Shown: positions 47,031 through 56,685, counted from the stretch's first letter. The stretch is DNA of 64,000 bases from Leptolinea tardivitalis (GCF_001050275.1 NZ_BBYA01000001.1:62001-126000), one strand, 5' to 3'. Made by a program: numbers and translations. The notes: a model not told the origin generated them from the letters alone.

Positions 47031-48509
47031 TTATTTAAGTATTGGGTTTGTAAGTTCTGTAAATTTGAATTTATTCATTGCCAAAAGAACGACAAAATAT
47101 ACTATGGCAGAACATCCAACCATCATAAGCAAGGTAAACAGGTTAAAAGGAATCACTTGAAGAGCGATACCCAAGAATATTGCCATAATTGTTCCAGATA
47201 CTAAATATTTTGAAATATTAATGTAATCGTACAAATCCTTTTCTTTTATACCGGTGGATGGCACTAATCGAATTAATAGTAAATCCATTAAAGCATACGT
47301 AAAAGTGGTGTTTAGTGCAGCGGCAAATATACCAAGATATGGGATCAATAAAATATTTAATCCTGAGTTGACCAATGCACAGATGGTAGTAATTAGGAAA
47401 ATTGTCTTTGGAGTTTGATAAATATATGCCAGATATAATACTGGTGCGCAAAATTGAGAAATAAATATACCAAGAAGGATAAAGAGAGAAATATGGAGTG
47501 GAAGCGCAAAAACATTTTTTCCAAAATATCCCAATGTGGGAGATCCGATTAATAATAGTCCAAAAAAAATGGGTATGCCAAGTATACAAAAAGCATTGGA
47601 GTATTTTCGACTTACTTTTGACAAACCAGCAGGATCACCTGAATTCTTGAATGTTGCCATCAATGGATATAACATTGACCAGAATGGAGCACCAACTGCA
47701 AGAATAATATTGGCTAGTTGATATGAAGCGCCATAAACTCCAACGGAGGTCGAGTTGGTTAATGCACCCAAAATGGCCCTGTCTCCAGTGCTTATAAATG
47801 TAACACTCAATGTTGAGGCGACAATCGGCAGCCCCCATCGTGCGATATTCAACTGTTCTTGAAGAGTATTGAATTCTCCCCAGAACTCAATTTCACCAAT
47901 TATTAATAAATAAATTTCCATTCCCAGGCAAGATAAGACACGCAAGAAAACTGTCAATTGAATAAGTTGCAGGAGATTTCCGCCAGAGGTCAAAATGGCA
48001 TAAACCCCAAAGATGTAAATTATGGCTTGAACAATTTGGGAAATTGAATAGGCCACCATACGGAGCCTGGCTCTCAGAAAATCACGGATAACCTGCTCCA
48101 GGGCAGAAAAAATAACCAACCCAGCCCCCCATTGAATAATGCTATTGGCCCAATCGACTTTAAAAAAGAATTGATTGATCTGGTTGGTAAAAATCAAAAA
48201 AAATGATCCTAAAATTGTTGAGGAAATACCTACGAGTAAAATGGAAGACCGGTATCGCCTGCTAAGAACTTTAATTTCAATCTTCCCGGAATACTCTCTA
48301 ATTACATAAAAACCCAAACCCAAACCTGCAAGGGTTAAAAGATAGGAGGATAATGTCTGTATTTGGGTATTTACCCCATATGCTTCCGCTGATAGATATT
48401 TGATCATTAATGGGAATACAATAAATGAACTCACCCGATTAATGAATTCGGAGGCAAATCGAGAGATGAGATTAGTGCTGTGTTTTATATTAGGAATTCG
48501 AAAATTCAT
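47031..48509 (-). CDS. Wzx-type polysaccharide flippase (MATE/MOP superfamily)
   Basis: A 492-residue protein with about 12-14 membrane segments. It begins KHSTNLISRFASEFINRVSSFIVFPLMIKYLSAEAYGV, the usual start of oligosaccharide flippases, and has GAGLVIFSALEQVIRDFLRARLRM and the STGDRAILGALTNSTSVGVYGASYQLA segment, as in the Polysacc_synt family. It would move the lipid-linked repeat across the membrane. The gene is AT-rich compared with the first half of the window, as are its upstream neighbours. Confidence 0.88.
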   Translation of the reverse strand: MNFRIPNIKHSTNLISRFASEFINRVSSFIVFPLMIKYLSAEAYGVNTQIQTLSSYLLTLAGLGLGFYVIREYSGKIEIKVLSRRYRSSILLVGISSTILGSFFLIFTNQINQFFFKVDWANSIIQWGAGLVIFSALEQVIRDFLRARLRMVAYSISQIVQAIIYIFGVYAILTSGGNLLQLIQLTVFLRVLSCLGMEIYLLIIGEIEFWGEFNTLQEQLNIARWGLPIVASTLSVTFISTGDRAILGALTNSTSVGVYGASYQLANIILAVGAPFWSMLYPLMATFKNSGDPAGLSKVSRKYSNAFCILGIPIFFGLLLIGSPTLGYFGKNVFALPLHISLFILLGIFISQFCAPVLYLAYIYQTPKTIFLITTICALVNSGLNILLIPYLGIFAAALNTTFTYALMDLLLIRLVPSTGIKEKDLYDYINISKYLVSGTIMAIFLGIALQVIPFNLFTLLMMVGCSAIVYFVVLLAMNKFKFTELTNPILK

Positions 48510-48514
48510 ATAGC

Positions 48515-49537
48515 CTAATCATATAGTATAGATATCCCCATTTTTTTATATTGCTCTTCATAGTATTTATAGGCAAAGCGATCCAGGATTGTTCCTCCGC
48601 AGCCAGTGTAAAACATTCTATAAATACCTTCGTTTGTTTTAAAAACAAAAGGATGTGCAACTTCATGTCTTTCTTTTAAATTGTAAGGATTTGGTGAAAT
48701 TACGGGTTCGATTATATTCCATTCAAGAGAATCATCCGAAACAGCTCGAAATATTTTATCCTTTATTGGCATATTATTTGACCCCCGAAAAAACATATTC
48801 CAAAGACCATTAATCTTTATGACAGACGGATTGTTAACAATTAACCTGCAACCTTCGCTTCCGAAATTTAGTCGAATACCAGGTTCTATTCTCCAGTGTA
48901 AACCATCAATGGATGTGGCACTACAAATATTTTGTTTAAAAATAGATCCACGGTAGACTGAAAAGTACATTCGATATGAACCATCAGGTAAGTCGATGAT
49001 TGATGTATCTGATACCCCAACAATCTCATTGGAGGTAGTTTCTTCCATACACATAGATGACGAGATTCGCATGCCAGGTTCTATTTCCCATTTTTCCCGA
49101 GAAGTTGATATCGCTGAATAAATACCTGGAATACCGTCAGTAGATTTCGCTGTAAAGTAAAGTCGCCAGAACCCATTAACTTTTTTCAAGAAAGGTGCTC
49201 GTATTTGCGTCAAACCGTTGTTAAGTTGATCACTTGAGAGAATGAAATTTTTATGTGAATTCCAATTTTTAAGATCTAATGATGTGCATTGGATAATATG
49301 CGAAACCCAACGATCTTGTTTTTGTACCGATGCATGGTAAAACAATTCATATAGACCATGTAAATCATCTGGTTGATGGATAAAACAGTAGAACGAACCA
49401 TCAAATGGATTGAATTTATTCTTTTCAAGACGAACACCTTTGTCTCTTTTCCAATCAATACCATTCGATGAATAAGCACTAAAAACTCGATCATGAGGAA
49501 CATAAAACTGCTCAACCCACTCAGGGAATTTATTCAT
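48515..49537 (-). CDS. Five-bladed beta-propeller protein, glycosidase-like (GH32/43/130 fold)
   Basis: A 340-residue protein, apparently cytoplasmic (no signal peptide). A motif of the type S-x-D/N-G-x-x-W-x-x-x-x-G-x-R recurs: YSSNGIDWKRDKGVRL, STSREKWEIEPGMRI, TSIDGLHWRIEPGIRL and SDDSLEWNIIEP. The repeats alternate with strands such as GFWRLYFTAKS, GSYRMYFSVYRG, GLWNMFFRG and GIYRMFYTGCGG. This is the propeller pattern of the GH43/GH32/GH130 clan. Acidic residues could form a catalytic site, but the family cannot be fixed. Its stop lies five bases before the flippase start, and it overlaps the methyltransferase upstream by four bases. Confidence 0.65.
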   Translation of the reverse strand: MNKFPEWVEQFYVPHDRVFSAYSSNGIDWKRDKGVRLEKNKFNPFDGSFYCFIHQPDDLHGLYELFYHASVQKQDRWVSHIIQCTSLDLKNWNSHKNFILSSDQLNNGLTQIRAPFLKKVNGFWRLYFTAKSTDGIPGIYSAISTSREKWEIEPGMRISSSMCMEETTSNEIVGVSDTSIIDLPDGSYRMYFSVYRGSIFKQNICSATSIDGLHWRIEPGIRLNFGSEGCRLIVNNPSVIKINGLWNMFFRGSNNMPIKDKIFRAVSDDSLEWNIIEPVISPNPYNLKERHEVAHPFVFKTNEGIYRMFYTGCGGTILDRFAYKYYEEQYKKMGISILYD

Positions 49538-50139
49538 ATTGGTTTTTCTGCTTCATAGATTCTCCATATGCTATATTTTGATTGCAAGAATTGATAAATA
49601 TGGAGAGCATCCATTATTTTTCTTTTAAAACCTTTAGATTGGATTGTATCAAGTTCCGCTGTAATTTCTTTGGCGGTAAAACCTTGAGTATTTAACCAAT
49701 TAAATAGTTGATGTTTCGAAAAAACATGATGATGAATTTCCCAATTGCGTTTGCGTTCCTTGCAATTGTGATCAATCATTTCTAAAACATCCTTGCGATA
49801 CGTAAAAATAGCAAGAACACCCCCGGGTTTAAGTACTCGAAACGATTCTGAAATAACAATCGCAGGATTTGGCATGTAGTCGAAAGCGCCTTGATTAAAA
49901 ATGAGATCAAATGTGTTGTTTTTGAATGGTAATCCATCTGCGCTGCAATATGTATCGATATCAGAACCAGTTTGATATAGAAGATTCGGAACGTCACAAC
50001 CCGTGTAATGGCCTCCCAACTGGTCAATATGATTTCTATATAAGGCGCCACCACAACCAGTCTCCAGGACTAAATCATCAGGTTTAATCTTATCGGTGAG
50101 ATATTGAATAACAAATGGGTAACAGGTACCTTTTCCCAT
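49534..50139 (-). CDS. Class I SAM-dependent methyltransferase
   Basis: A 201-residue methyltransferase. The SAM loop is LVLETGCGGALYRNHIDQLG, followed by CDVPN, a CSADGLPFKNNTFDLIFNQGAFDYMPNP segment, and SFRVLKPGGVLAIFTYRKD. The C-terminal half has HHHVFSKHQLFNWLNTQGF. Probably it methylates a sugar intermediate. It is linked by ATGA overlap with the propeller gene and lies seven bases behind the acyltransferase gene. Confidence 0.82.
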   Translation of the reverse strand: MGKGTCYPFVIQYLTDKIKPDDLVLETGCGGALYRNHIDQLGGHYTGCDVPNLLYQTGSDIDTYCSADGLPFKNNTFDLIFNQGAFDYMPNPAIVISESFRVLKPGGVLAIFTYRKDVLEMIDHNCKERKRNWEIHHHVFSKHQLFNWLNTQGFTAKEITAELDTIQSKGFKRKIMDALHIYQFLQSKYSIWRIYEAEKPI

Positions 50140-50146
50140 AATGTCA

Positions 50147-51229
50147 TTATTTCCTTAAACTTTGACCCAGCTTGCGAAGGTAGTAAAGAAAAGGCTTTTG
50201 CAGGATCCTACCTCGGTATATTGGATATAAAACCCCACCGAAACTTTTCTTAAAATCAGTCAGACCTTTACGTTTTCCCGATGTCTCACCGGGAAATCCT
50301 TCTCCACTTTCATACAGAATCAAATTATTCTCCAATGCCCATTGTATAGCATGCCAATGGAGCAAGTTGTTAACACCAGAAGTTGATTTTCCTTCTCCAG
50401 CGGCTGTCCATCCAGACATGGCTTCCTTAAATACTGCTTCATTGTCTGCTGCTACTACAACATCATCTTTTTCTGCAAAAAAACAAACAGCTCTGCCAGT
50501 TGTAATAAATTTTTTCCATATCAGCTCAAAATACGCAAAAGGGTGTGGTTGGACGTTTGTACGAGTGTATGTGCGACAATGAAGGTCGTAATAAATATTT
50601 AAATCTTCTTCACCCATGGCCCGCCTGACAGTGAATCCGGTTTTTTCTGCTTTTCGTATGTGGGTACGACAATATCCCTCGAAATTATTCCATATCTCAT
50701 CTTTCGATTTTTGTAGATCAATTATGTATGTTTGAGATGGCGTGTTTTCAAACCCCCACTCAATTAATGGATTTACATGAATTTGAGAACCTGGCCTAAG
50801 AAAGGGAGTTAATGGAGAGAGGAAAAAGCGAATTTCTTCAGCGTTTTGTTCTTTCGCTAATTCCCTGATTTTTTCCAAAGCAATTTGTGAAACGCGTTCT
50901 TTTTGTTTTTTTGATAAATCTGAGGAAAAGGCAATTCCACCCATAGATTCGAGAGAACAATTAGGTAAAATTCGAGCAAATGGACGATTGATCCGATGTA
51001 AAGGAATAATGGCTAATATTTCACCGCTGTCATTTTCATCAACCAAGGCAAAACTTAAATCGGATTTTCCCGGCCATGTGGCAATAGCATCTTGCATGTC
51101 ATACGTATGGTAAAGCCAGCCTGTTGGAGATAAGTCAATGAATTTATCCCATTTTTCCTGGTTAATTTCTTCTCTCGAGCGATACGTTAATTGTTCGACG
51201 GAAAAATGATAAGAAGAAGTATTGTCCAT
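50147..51229 (-). CDS. FemAB/GNAT-fold acyl- or aminoacyltransferase
   Basis: A 360-residue protein with two GNAT-like halves. ILAIIPLHRI and CSLESMGGIAFS mark the first. The second has FEGYCRTHIRKAEKTGFTVRRA (the KxxRxxIRKAEK-type motif of the FemAB and BioF2-like acetyltransferase family), YDLHCRTYTR, and GVNNLLHWHAIQWALENNLILYESGEGFPGE. Proteins like this N-acylate sugars in capsule loci or add amino acids to wall precursors. It is the first gene of the minus-strand run and is divergent from the GT4 gene at 51,299. Confidence 0.8.
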   Translation of the reverse strand: MDNTSSYHFSVEQLTYRSREEINQEKWDKFIDLSPTGWLYHTYDMQDAIATWPGKSDLSFALVDENDSGEILAIIPLHRINRPFARILPNCSLESMGGIAFSSDLSKKQKERVSQIALEKIRELAKEQNAEEIRFFLSPLTPFLRPGSQIHVNPLIEWGFENTPSQTYIIDLQKSKDEIWNNFEGYCRTHIRKAEKTGFTVRRAMGEEDLNIYYDLHCRTYTRTNVQPHPFAYFELIWKKFITTGRAVCFFAEKDDVVVAADNEAVFKEAMSGWTAAGEGKSTSGVNNLLHWHAIQWALENNLILYESGEGFPGETSGKRKGLTDFKKSFGGVLYPIYRGRILQKPFLYYLRKLGQSLRK

Positions 51230-51248
51230 CGATGGTATTATAACTGAA

Positions 51249-51275
51249 TTGAAATTTTCGCCTTCTGGCGATAAT
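51249..51275 (+). promoter_or_regulatory. Probable promoter of the glycosyltransferase gene at 51,299
   Basis: TTGAAA at 51249-51254 and GATAAT at 51270-51275 are 15 bases apart; the spacer contains a small CGCC-TTCT-GGCG hairpin. It would start transcription near 51282, ahead of the TTG at 51299 but behind the ATG at 51278. Confidence 0.35.
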
Positions 51276-51298
51276 AAATGAATTTTTTGAGGATTACT

Positions 51299-52435
51299 TT
51301 GACCAAACGGCTTTTAGTTATACTTAATTATCCGATCTCTGATATCTTAAAAAAAGGCGAATATCCAGCCGGTTATTACAACCCTGGTGATGTTTTTGAT
51401 GAAATCCATATCCTATTGACAGTGCGCGATACTGTTGATGAGGAAAAAATGCAATTTACCGGTGGGCGTGCCAGGGTTTTTGTTCACTCCATACCGGCTC
51501 CATCAATGAAACGATCTCTGGGTTGGCAGCCTTTCCTGTTGCGGAAATGGGTTGCTGATTGCATAGAATTCACAAGAGATCTTTCACCTAACTTAATCCG
51601 AGTACATAACAGTTTTATCCAGGGTTACCTTGCCAGTGAGATTAAACGTGTTCTGGGAATTCCCTATGTATTATCACTGCATGGAACATTCGATAGGGAT
51701 GAGCTCAGCACCCCTATGCAGAAATTAATCCACCTCTTTCGGATGAAACTGGAGCGTATATCCATTCGCAATTCAGATGCCGTGATCGCTGTATATCAAC
51801 CTATCATCCGTTACGCACGTGAATACGGCGCAACGAATATTCATCTTATATATAATCCAGTGGCTGTTTCGAATACGAATACAAAGACCACCTACAAATT
51901 ATCCAATCCGCCCAAAATAATAACGATCAACCGACAAATAAAAGAAAAAAATCCAGAAAATATCATCCGTGCCATCAAGAACATTGACTGTCAATACTTC
52001 ATTGTTGGAGATGGAATGATTCATGAACAACTTGAAAATGTTGCCAGAGAGACAGGTGTTGAAAAGAAAGTAAGCTTTATCAAAGCTGTTCCCAATGCTG
52101 AGCTGTTGAAAATGCTCTCTGATTGCGATTTACTGGTTTCGCATTGTGATGGATGGGGAATCTCGAAATCGATGATTGAAGGTGCATTGATTGGTATGCC
52201 GATCATTATGAATCATCATCCGGTGAAACCCGTTCCTGATTTTCAAGGCGGTTGGGTGGAATTATGCGACAATACTCCTGATGGGTATGAGGTTGCCATA
52301 CGAAACCTGTTAGAAAGTGAAGAAAGGCGAATTGCCCTGGGAAACAAGGCGCAAAAATTTGCCCATGAGAACTTTGACCCGGATGAGATCATATCAAGAA
52401 TTTCAACCATCTATCGTTCTCTGATGTTGCCCTGA
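51299..52435 (+). CDS. Glycosyltransferase (GT4-like)
   Basis: A protein of 378 residues from TTG at 51299, which has GAGG at good spacing; an in-frame ATG at 51278 lies within the probable promoter. GT-B features are GIPYVLSLHGTFDRDE, RNSDAVIAVYQPI, HLIYNPVAVS, IITINRQIKEKNPENIIRAI, and the donor-binding GISKSMIEGALIGMPIIMNHHP (a Glu followed by GMP loop). It opens the second plus-strand run, which goes on into the sugar-nucleotide genes. Confidence 0.8.
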   Translation: MTKRLLVILNYPISDILKKGEYPAGYYNPGDVFDEIHILLTVRDTVDEEKMQFTGGRARVFVHSIPAPSMKRSLGWQPFLLRKWVADCIEFTRDLSPNLIRVHNSFIQGYLASEIKRVLGIPYVLSLHGTFDRDELSTPMQKLIHLFRMKLERISIRNSDAVIAVYQPIIRYAREYGATNIHLIYNPVAVSNTNTKTTYKLSNPPKIITINRQIKEKNPENIIRAIKNIDCQYFIVGDGMIHEQLENVARETGVEKKVSFIKAVPNAELLKMLSDCDLLVSHCDGWGISKSMIEGALIGMPIIMNHHPVKPVPDFQGGWVELCDNTPDGYEVAIRNLLESEERRIALGNKAQKFAHENFDPDEIISRISTIYRSLMLP

Positions 52436-52485
52436 TATGTGATGTGAATCAAGGTGTAAATAAAAACGAGGAAAAGCAGACAGAT

Positions 52486-53589
52486 ATGAATGTTATGACA
52501 ATCGTCGGAGCCAGACCACAATTTATCAAGGCTGCTCCTTTATGTGCTGAGTTGACAAGCCGAGGTCATAAAAACGTATTCGTACATACGGGACAACATT
52601 ATGATTACAGTCTGTCAAAAGTATTTTTTGATGAATTACAGATTCCTGAACCTGATTACAATCTGGAAATTGGGCCGCTTTCACCTGTTAAACAAATATC
52701 CGGGATGATGAATTCACTTGAGACTATTTTAATAACAGAAAAACCAACCTGTGCTCTGGTATTTGGAGATACGAACTCAACCCTGGCAGCTTCTTTGGCA
52801 GCGATGAAATGCGAAATTCCGATTATCCACATTGAAGGTGGTGAACGGAATTTCACACGCGACATGAAAATTGTCCCGGCTACCACAATACCTGAAGAAA
52901 GCAACCGGGTCTTAGTTGATCATATCAGCTCAGTAATTTTTTGTGCTTCGAAACGAGCTGTGGAAAACCTTGCCAGAGAGGCAATTACGGATAATGTCCT
53001 CTGGGCAGGGGATATTTCGTTGGATACTTATTCATTAATTAGTCAGATTCCTTCGAATAAGTCAGATATCCTGGAGAGATTGAATATTAGGTCAGGAGAA
53101 TTTGCCCTTGCCACAGTACATCGGGCAATAAATACAGATATTCCCGAAAGATTAGTTGAAATTCTGAAGGGTTTATCAAAATCTGAAATTCCAGTCATTT
53201 TTCCAATTCACCCAAGAACTCGAAAAGTGATGGTTGAATCAAATCTGTTCAGTCGATTTACTCAGAGCTCGAACCTGCGGATTGTTGATCCAGTTGGTTA
53301 TTTTGATATGTTGGCTCTGGAAAAGAATGCCAGAATAATCATAACTGATTCTGGTGGGGTAATTCGTGAGGCATTTTTCTCCAAAGTCCCCAGTGTCATT
53401 GTTGACGAAACAACCGAATGGATTGACCTGGTTCAGACTGGATGGAGTCGTCTGGTCGGCGCGGATTCTCAAAAAATTTGTGAGTATATCCACTTGTTAA
53501 AAAAACCTGAAAATTGGGAGCCAGTTCTTGGTGATGGAACTGCCCGAAAGAAGATAGTGTCATATCTGGAAAATTGGAGCCATAAATGA
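52486..53589 (+). CDS. UDP-N-acetylglucosamine 2-epimerase-like enzyme (WecB/WbpI type)
   Basis: A protein of 367 residues from ATG at 52486, matching the usual M-x-V-x-TIVGARPQFIKAAP start. HTGQHYDYSLSKVFFDELQI, LVFGDTNSTLAASLAA and the C-terminal ITDSGGVIREAFFSKVPSVIV are those of non-hydrolysing 2-epimerases. One family block is altered: instead of GLRSFNR-MPEE, it reads GGERNFTRDM, then a short insertion before IPEESNRVLVDH. Such enzymes give UDP-ManNAc or, as WbpI, the manno form of diacetamido sugars. The overlap with the PIG-L gene (ATGA) suggests that both act on one intermediate. A GTG at 52444 is an alternative start. Confidence 0.85.
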   Translation: MNVMTIVGARPQFIKAAPLCAELTSRGHKNVFVHTGQHYDYSLSKVFFDELQIPEPDYNLEIGPLSPVKQISGMMNSLETILITEKPTCALVFGDTNSTLAASLAAMKCEIPIIHIEGGERNFTRDMKIVPATTIPEESNRVLVDHISSVIFCASKRAVENLAREAITDNVLWAGDISLDTYSLISQIPSNKSDILERLNIRSGEFALATVHRAINTDIPERLVEILKGLSKSEIPVIFPIHPRTRKVMVESNLFSRFTQSSNLRIVDPVGYFDMLALEKNARIIITDSGGVIREAFFSKVPSVIVDETTEWIDLVQTGWSRLVGADSQKICEYIHLLKKPENWEPVLGDGTARKKIVSYLENWSHK

Positions 53590-54221
53590 TCGCAGCTGAA
53601 AGAATTTTAATTTTGGGTGCACATCCTGATGATGGCGAATTTGGGTGTGGTGGGACTATTGCGCGGTTTTGCCATGAAGGGAAAAAGGTGTATTACGCCG
53701 TTTTTTCTCTTTGTGAAAAATCAATTCCTGAAGGATTTCCGAAAGATATCTTATTATCAGAGTTTAAAACATCTACTTCAATCCTTGGTATCCCAGCAGA
53801 GAATCTGTTTATCCATAACTATGAAGTACGCTTTTTCCCAACTGTCCGCCAGGAAATTCTTGAAGATCTGGTAAACATACGAAAAAAGATTAATCCAGAT
53901 CTGGTTCTCCTTCCGTCGACCAGTGATTTGCATCAGGACCACAAGACTTTATCCGAAGAAGGTATTCGAGCGTTTAAAGGAACAAGTATTCTTGGGTATG
54001 AAATGGCATGGAATAATCGGGTATTCAGCACCGAAGCGTTCATTCATCTATCAAAAAACCATATCGACAAAAAAGTGGAAGCATTGCAGGCCTACAAATC
54101 TCAAACTTTCCGTAGTTATTCGAAAGATTCATTCATTCGCAGCCTGGCTGAAGTAAGAGGAACACAGATTTCATCAGAATTTGCTGAAGCATTTGAAGTT
54201 ATCTATTGCATTCTCAAGTAG
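53586..54221 (+). CDS. PIG-L family N-acetyl-sugar deacetylase
   Basis: A 211-residue protein with the zinc-binding AHPDDGEFGCGGTIARF (His-Pro-Asp-Asp, from about residue 12) and the second His in STSDLHQDHKTLSEEG, both hallmarks of PIG-L/LmbE deacetylases. These remove N-acetyl from GlcNAc-type sugars. It begins within the stop codon of the epimerase, so deacetylation of the epimerised or precursor sugar is likely. The following GNAT could put on another acyl group. Confidence 0.9.
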   Translation: MIAAERILILGAHPDDGEFGCGGTIARFCHEGKKVYYAVFSLCEKSIPEGFPKDILLSEFKTSTSILGIPAENLFIHNYEVRFFPTVRQEILEDLVNIRKKINPDLVLLPSTSDLHQDHKTLSEEGIRAFKGTSILGYEMAWNNRVFSTEAFIHLSKNHIDKKVEALQAYKSQTFRSYSKDSFIRSLAEVRGTQISSEFAEAFEVIYCILK

Positions 54222-54231
54222 GGGATGTGAA

Positions 54232-54771
54232 ATGCTAATTGGAAAAATAACCCGCTTACGCGCACTTGAAAAACAGGATATGCCCCTGTTACAAAAATGG
54301 ATGAATGATCCGAACCTGACAAAATGGCTGGGACCTCGATTCCCCATTTCCTTGGAAGAACAAAACCGCTGGTATGACAAATTGGTTACTGATCCAACAA
54401 AACGCAAGCTGCTCATTGAAGACCTACAGGGACGGGCGATAGGGCTCGTCAGTTTGATGGATATCAATTTTAAAGACAGAAGTGCTGAATTTGGAATTTA
54501 TCTGGGTGAAAGACCGGCCATTGGAAAAGGTCAGGGTAAAGATGCGTCCATAACCATGATGAAATTTGCATTTTCAGAATTGGGTTTGCATCGGTTATTT
54601 TTATATGTATTTGAAGAGAACACACGCGCCATTGCGAGTTTTGAGGAATGCGGCTTTCGAACAGAAGCGGTTTTGAGGGAAAACGTTTTTTATGAAGGGA
54701 AATTCCATAATCAATTAATCATGGGTTTACTTTCTGAGGACTTCAAATCCATTATTAGTCTGGCAGAATAA
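54232..54771 (+). CDS. GNAT-family N-acetyltransferase (RimJ/RimL-like)
   Basis: A protein of 179 residues from ATG at 54232, with GGGGATG as ribosome site; the longer upstream frame overlaps the PIG-L gene and is not favoured. LRALEKQDMPLLQKWMNDPNL, GLVSLMDINFKDRSAEFGIYLG, and the acetyl-CoA loop GKGQGKDASITMMKFAF (R/Q-x-x-G-K/A pattern) are present, followed by LYVFEENTRAIASFEECGF. GNATs like this acetylate amino sugars (for example PseH-like) in nonulosonate and diacetamido-sugar pathways. Confidence 0.85.
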   Translation: MLIGKITRLRALEKQDMPLLQKWMNDPNLTKWLGPRFPISLEEQNRWYDKLVTDPTKRKLLIEDLQGRAIGLVSLMDINFKDRSAEFGIYLGERPAIGKGQGKDASITMMKFAFSELGLHRLFLYVFEENTRAIASFEECGFRTEAVLRENVFYEGKFHNQLIMGLLSEDFKSIISLAE

Positions 54772-54773
54772 TA

Positions 54774-55451
54774 ATGAAGGTCGGTATACATCAACCCAAT
54801 TATGTTCCCTGGTGCGGGTACTTTACCAAAATTGCTTATTGTGATTTGTTTATTTTTCTTGATGATGCTGAAATATCACCAGGACAAAGCTATGTTTACC
54901 GATCGATGCTAAGGGATCAGAATAAGACCTTCTGGCTTTCAGAACCAAGCACTCGGCATCAGAATCAGAAGATTATGGATGTTACTTTCTCCAATCCACA
55001 CTGGGCACAGTCACATCTGGCTCGCCTATCACAAACGTATTGTAAAGCCCCCTTTTTTAAACAAATAATGAATCTGATTTCACCAATCTATTCAGATACG
55101 GGAAAGCTGCTGGCGCCGTTCAATATTCGGCTTACCAGAACAATTTGTGAGTATCTTGATATCAAGACAAAAACAGTATTGTCCAGTGAATTACTACCTG
55201 AGGGAACAAGTGATGAGAGGTTGATTTCATTGGTATCTCGTGTGAATGGCACCACCTATGTTTCAGGCAAAGGTGGTCAAAATTACCAGGACCCGGAAAA
55301 ATTTGAAAAAGCAAGATTGGGACTGGAAATAAAAACTTATCAGCCAATTCCATACACACAAATTCATGGTGAATTCATTGGCGGATTAAGTATCCTGGAT
55401 TGTTTGTTTAACTTGGGGAGAGATGCCCGTTCAATTCTGCAGTATCAATGA
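54774..55451 (+). CDS. WbqC-like family protein
   Basis: A 225-residue protein of the WbqC family, recognised by MKVGIHQPNYVPWCGYFTKIAYCDLFIFLDD-type start and the PIPYTQIHGEFIGGLSILDCLFNLG end. Members occur widely in O-antigen and amino-sugar clusters; no reaction has been firmly assigned that I know of. It starts two bases after the GNAT stop, so it is part of the same operon. Confidence 0.88.
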   Translation: MKVGIHQPNYVPWCGYFTKIAYCDLFIFLDDAEISPGQSYVYRSMLRDQNKTFWLSEPSTRHQNQKIMDVTFSNPHWAQSHLARLSQTYCKAPFFKQIMNLISPIYSDTGKLLAPFNIRLTRTICEYLDIKTKTVLSSELLPEGTSDERLISLVSRVNGTTYVSGKGGQNYQDPEKFEKARLGLEIKTYQPIPYTQIHGEFIGGLSILDCLFNLGRDARSILQYQ

Positions 55452-55657
55452 AAAACTTCCAAGGTAATGAAATGAAGCTCATGATCAATATGGAGATTTC
55501 ATATTTCATTAATAATTTGTAGATGAGGCTCTATTTGCTCTTTTTTGAACGATCTATAATTATTAATGACCTATGTCTTTGAACGGTAAATTTCTCTCCT
55601 TTTGTAAAGGTTATCTTAGCCTCATAACAGTTCTGAGGAAAAATATTGGAGAAAACT

Positions 55658-56668
55658 ATGATCAAAATCGGTGTCATCGGTTATGGGTACTGGGGACCAA
55701 ATCTTGTCAGAAATTTTGCTGAGACCAATGATTCATCTGTAACCTATGTGAGCGATAAAAGAACAGACCGTTTGAAACTTGTCCAATCGCGATACCCCAA
55801 TACAACTGTGGTGGAAGATCCAGATGATCTGATTTCTACTCCAGATGTTGATGCTGTTGTAATTTCGACTCCTGTCTCAACCCATTTTGATTTGGCCGTT
55901 AAAGCCCTTCGAGCCGGAAAACATGTGCTTGTGGAAAAGCCCATGACATGCACTGTCGAGGAAGGTGAAAAGCTGTTGGAAGAAGCCGCCAGGGCGCAAA
56001 AAACGTTGATGGTTGACCATACCTTTATTTACACACCGGCTGTTGTAAAAATCAAAGAACTGGTATCCAATGGAGATTTGGGCCGGCTTCTCTATTATGA
56101 TTCCGTAAGGGTTAACCTTGGTCTATTCCAGCACGATGTTAATGTGCTCTGGGACCTGGCTGTGCATGATCTGTCTATTATGGATTTTATTCTGGGAGAA
56201 CAACCCACTGCTGTTTCGGCAACAGGCGTGGCCCATCTGAATAATCAACCGGAAGATGTTGCCTATATCACCTGCTATCTGCGGAATAATCTGATTGCTC
56301 ATTTCCACGTGAATTGGATGGCGCCAGTTAAAGTCCGCCGGACATTAATTGGCGGTGACAGGCAAATGATTGTTTATGATGACCTTGAACCCAGTGAAAA
56401 AGTCAAAGTATATGATAAGGGTGTAAGCCTGAATGAAGGACCTGAAGGTGTCTACCAGATGTTGGTGAGCTACCGGAGCGGCGATATGTGGGCACCACAT
56501 CTGGCTACCACTGAAGCGTTAAAAAACGAAGCATCCCACTTCATCGATTGCATTACAAATGGAAAGAAACCCCAGACAGATGGTGAAATGGGTTTACGGA
56601 TTGTAAAAATACTGGAAGCGGCCGATAAATCTCTGGATAACCGCGGACAACCTGTACAAATAAACTAA
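55658..56668 (+). CDS. Gfo/Idh/MocA family oxidoreductase (WbpB/WlbA-like)
   Basis: A protein of 336 residues from ATG at 55658, preceded by GGAG at good spacing (an in-frame TTG at 55646 is less likely). NAD-binding [18 protein letters not shown], then [28 protein letters not shown], with the catalytic Lys in EKP, and [23 protein letters not shown] with the His-Asp pair. The WGPN wording is common in 3-dehydrogenases of UDP-GlcNAc(A). It would oxidise C3 of the sugar nucleotide so that the next gene product can add an amino group. Confidence 0.88.
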   Translation: MIKIGVIGYGYWGPNLVRNFAETNDSSVTYVSDKRTDRLKLVQSRYPNTTVVEDPDDLISTPDVDAVVISTPVSTHFDLAVKALRAGKHVLVEKPMTCTVEEGEKLLEEAARAQKTLMVDHTFIYTPAVVKIKELVSNGDLGRLLYYDSVRVNLGLFQHDVNVLWDLAVHDLSIMDFILGEQPTAVSATGVAHLNNQPEDVAYITCYLRNNLIAHFHVNWMAPVKVRRTLIGGDRQMIVYDDLEPSEKVKVYDKGVSLNEGPEGVYQMLVSYRSGDMWAPHLATTEALKNEASHFIDCITNGKKPQTDGEMGLRIVKILEAADKSLDNRGQPVQIN

Positions 56669-56685
56669 CTTTATGGGAGAACCTG

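Noticed and set aside
55555-55560. TATAAT upstream of the Gfo/Idh gene as a promoter
   Set aside because: No -35 at a sensible distance, and the leader would be about 100 bases of AT-rich sequence. It is possible but not supported well enough to list.
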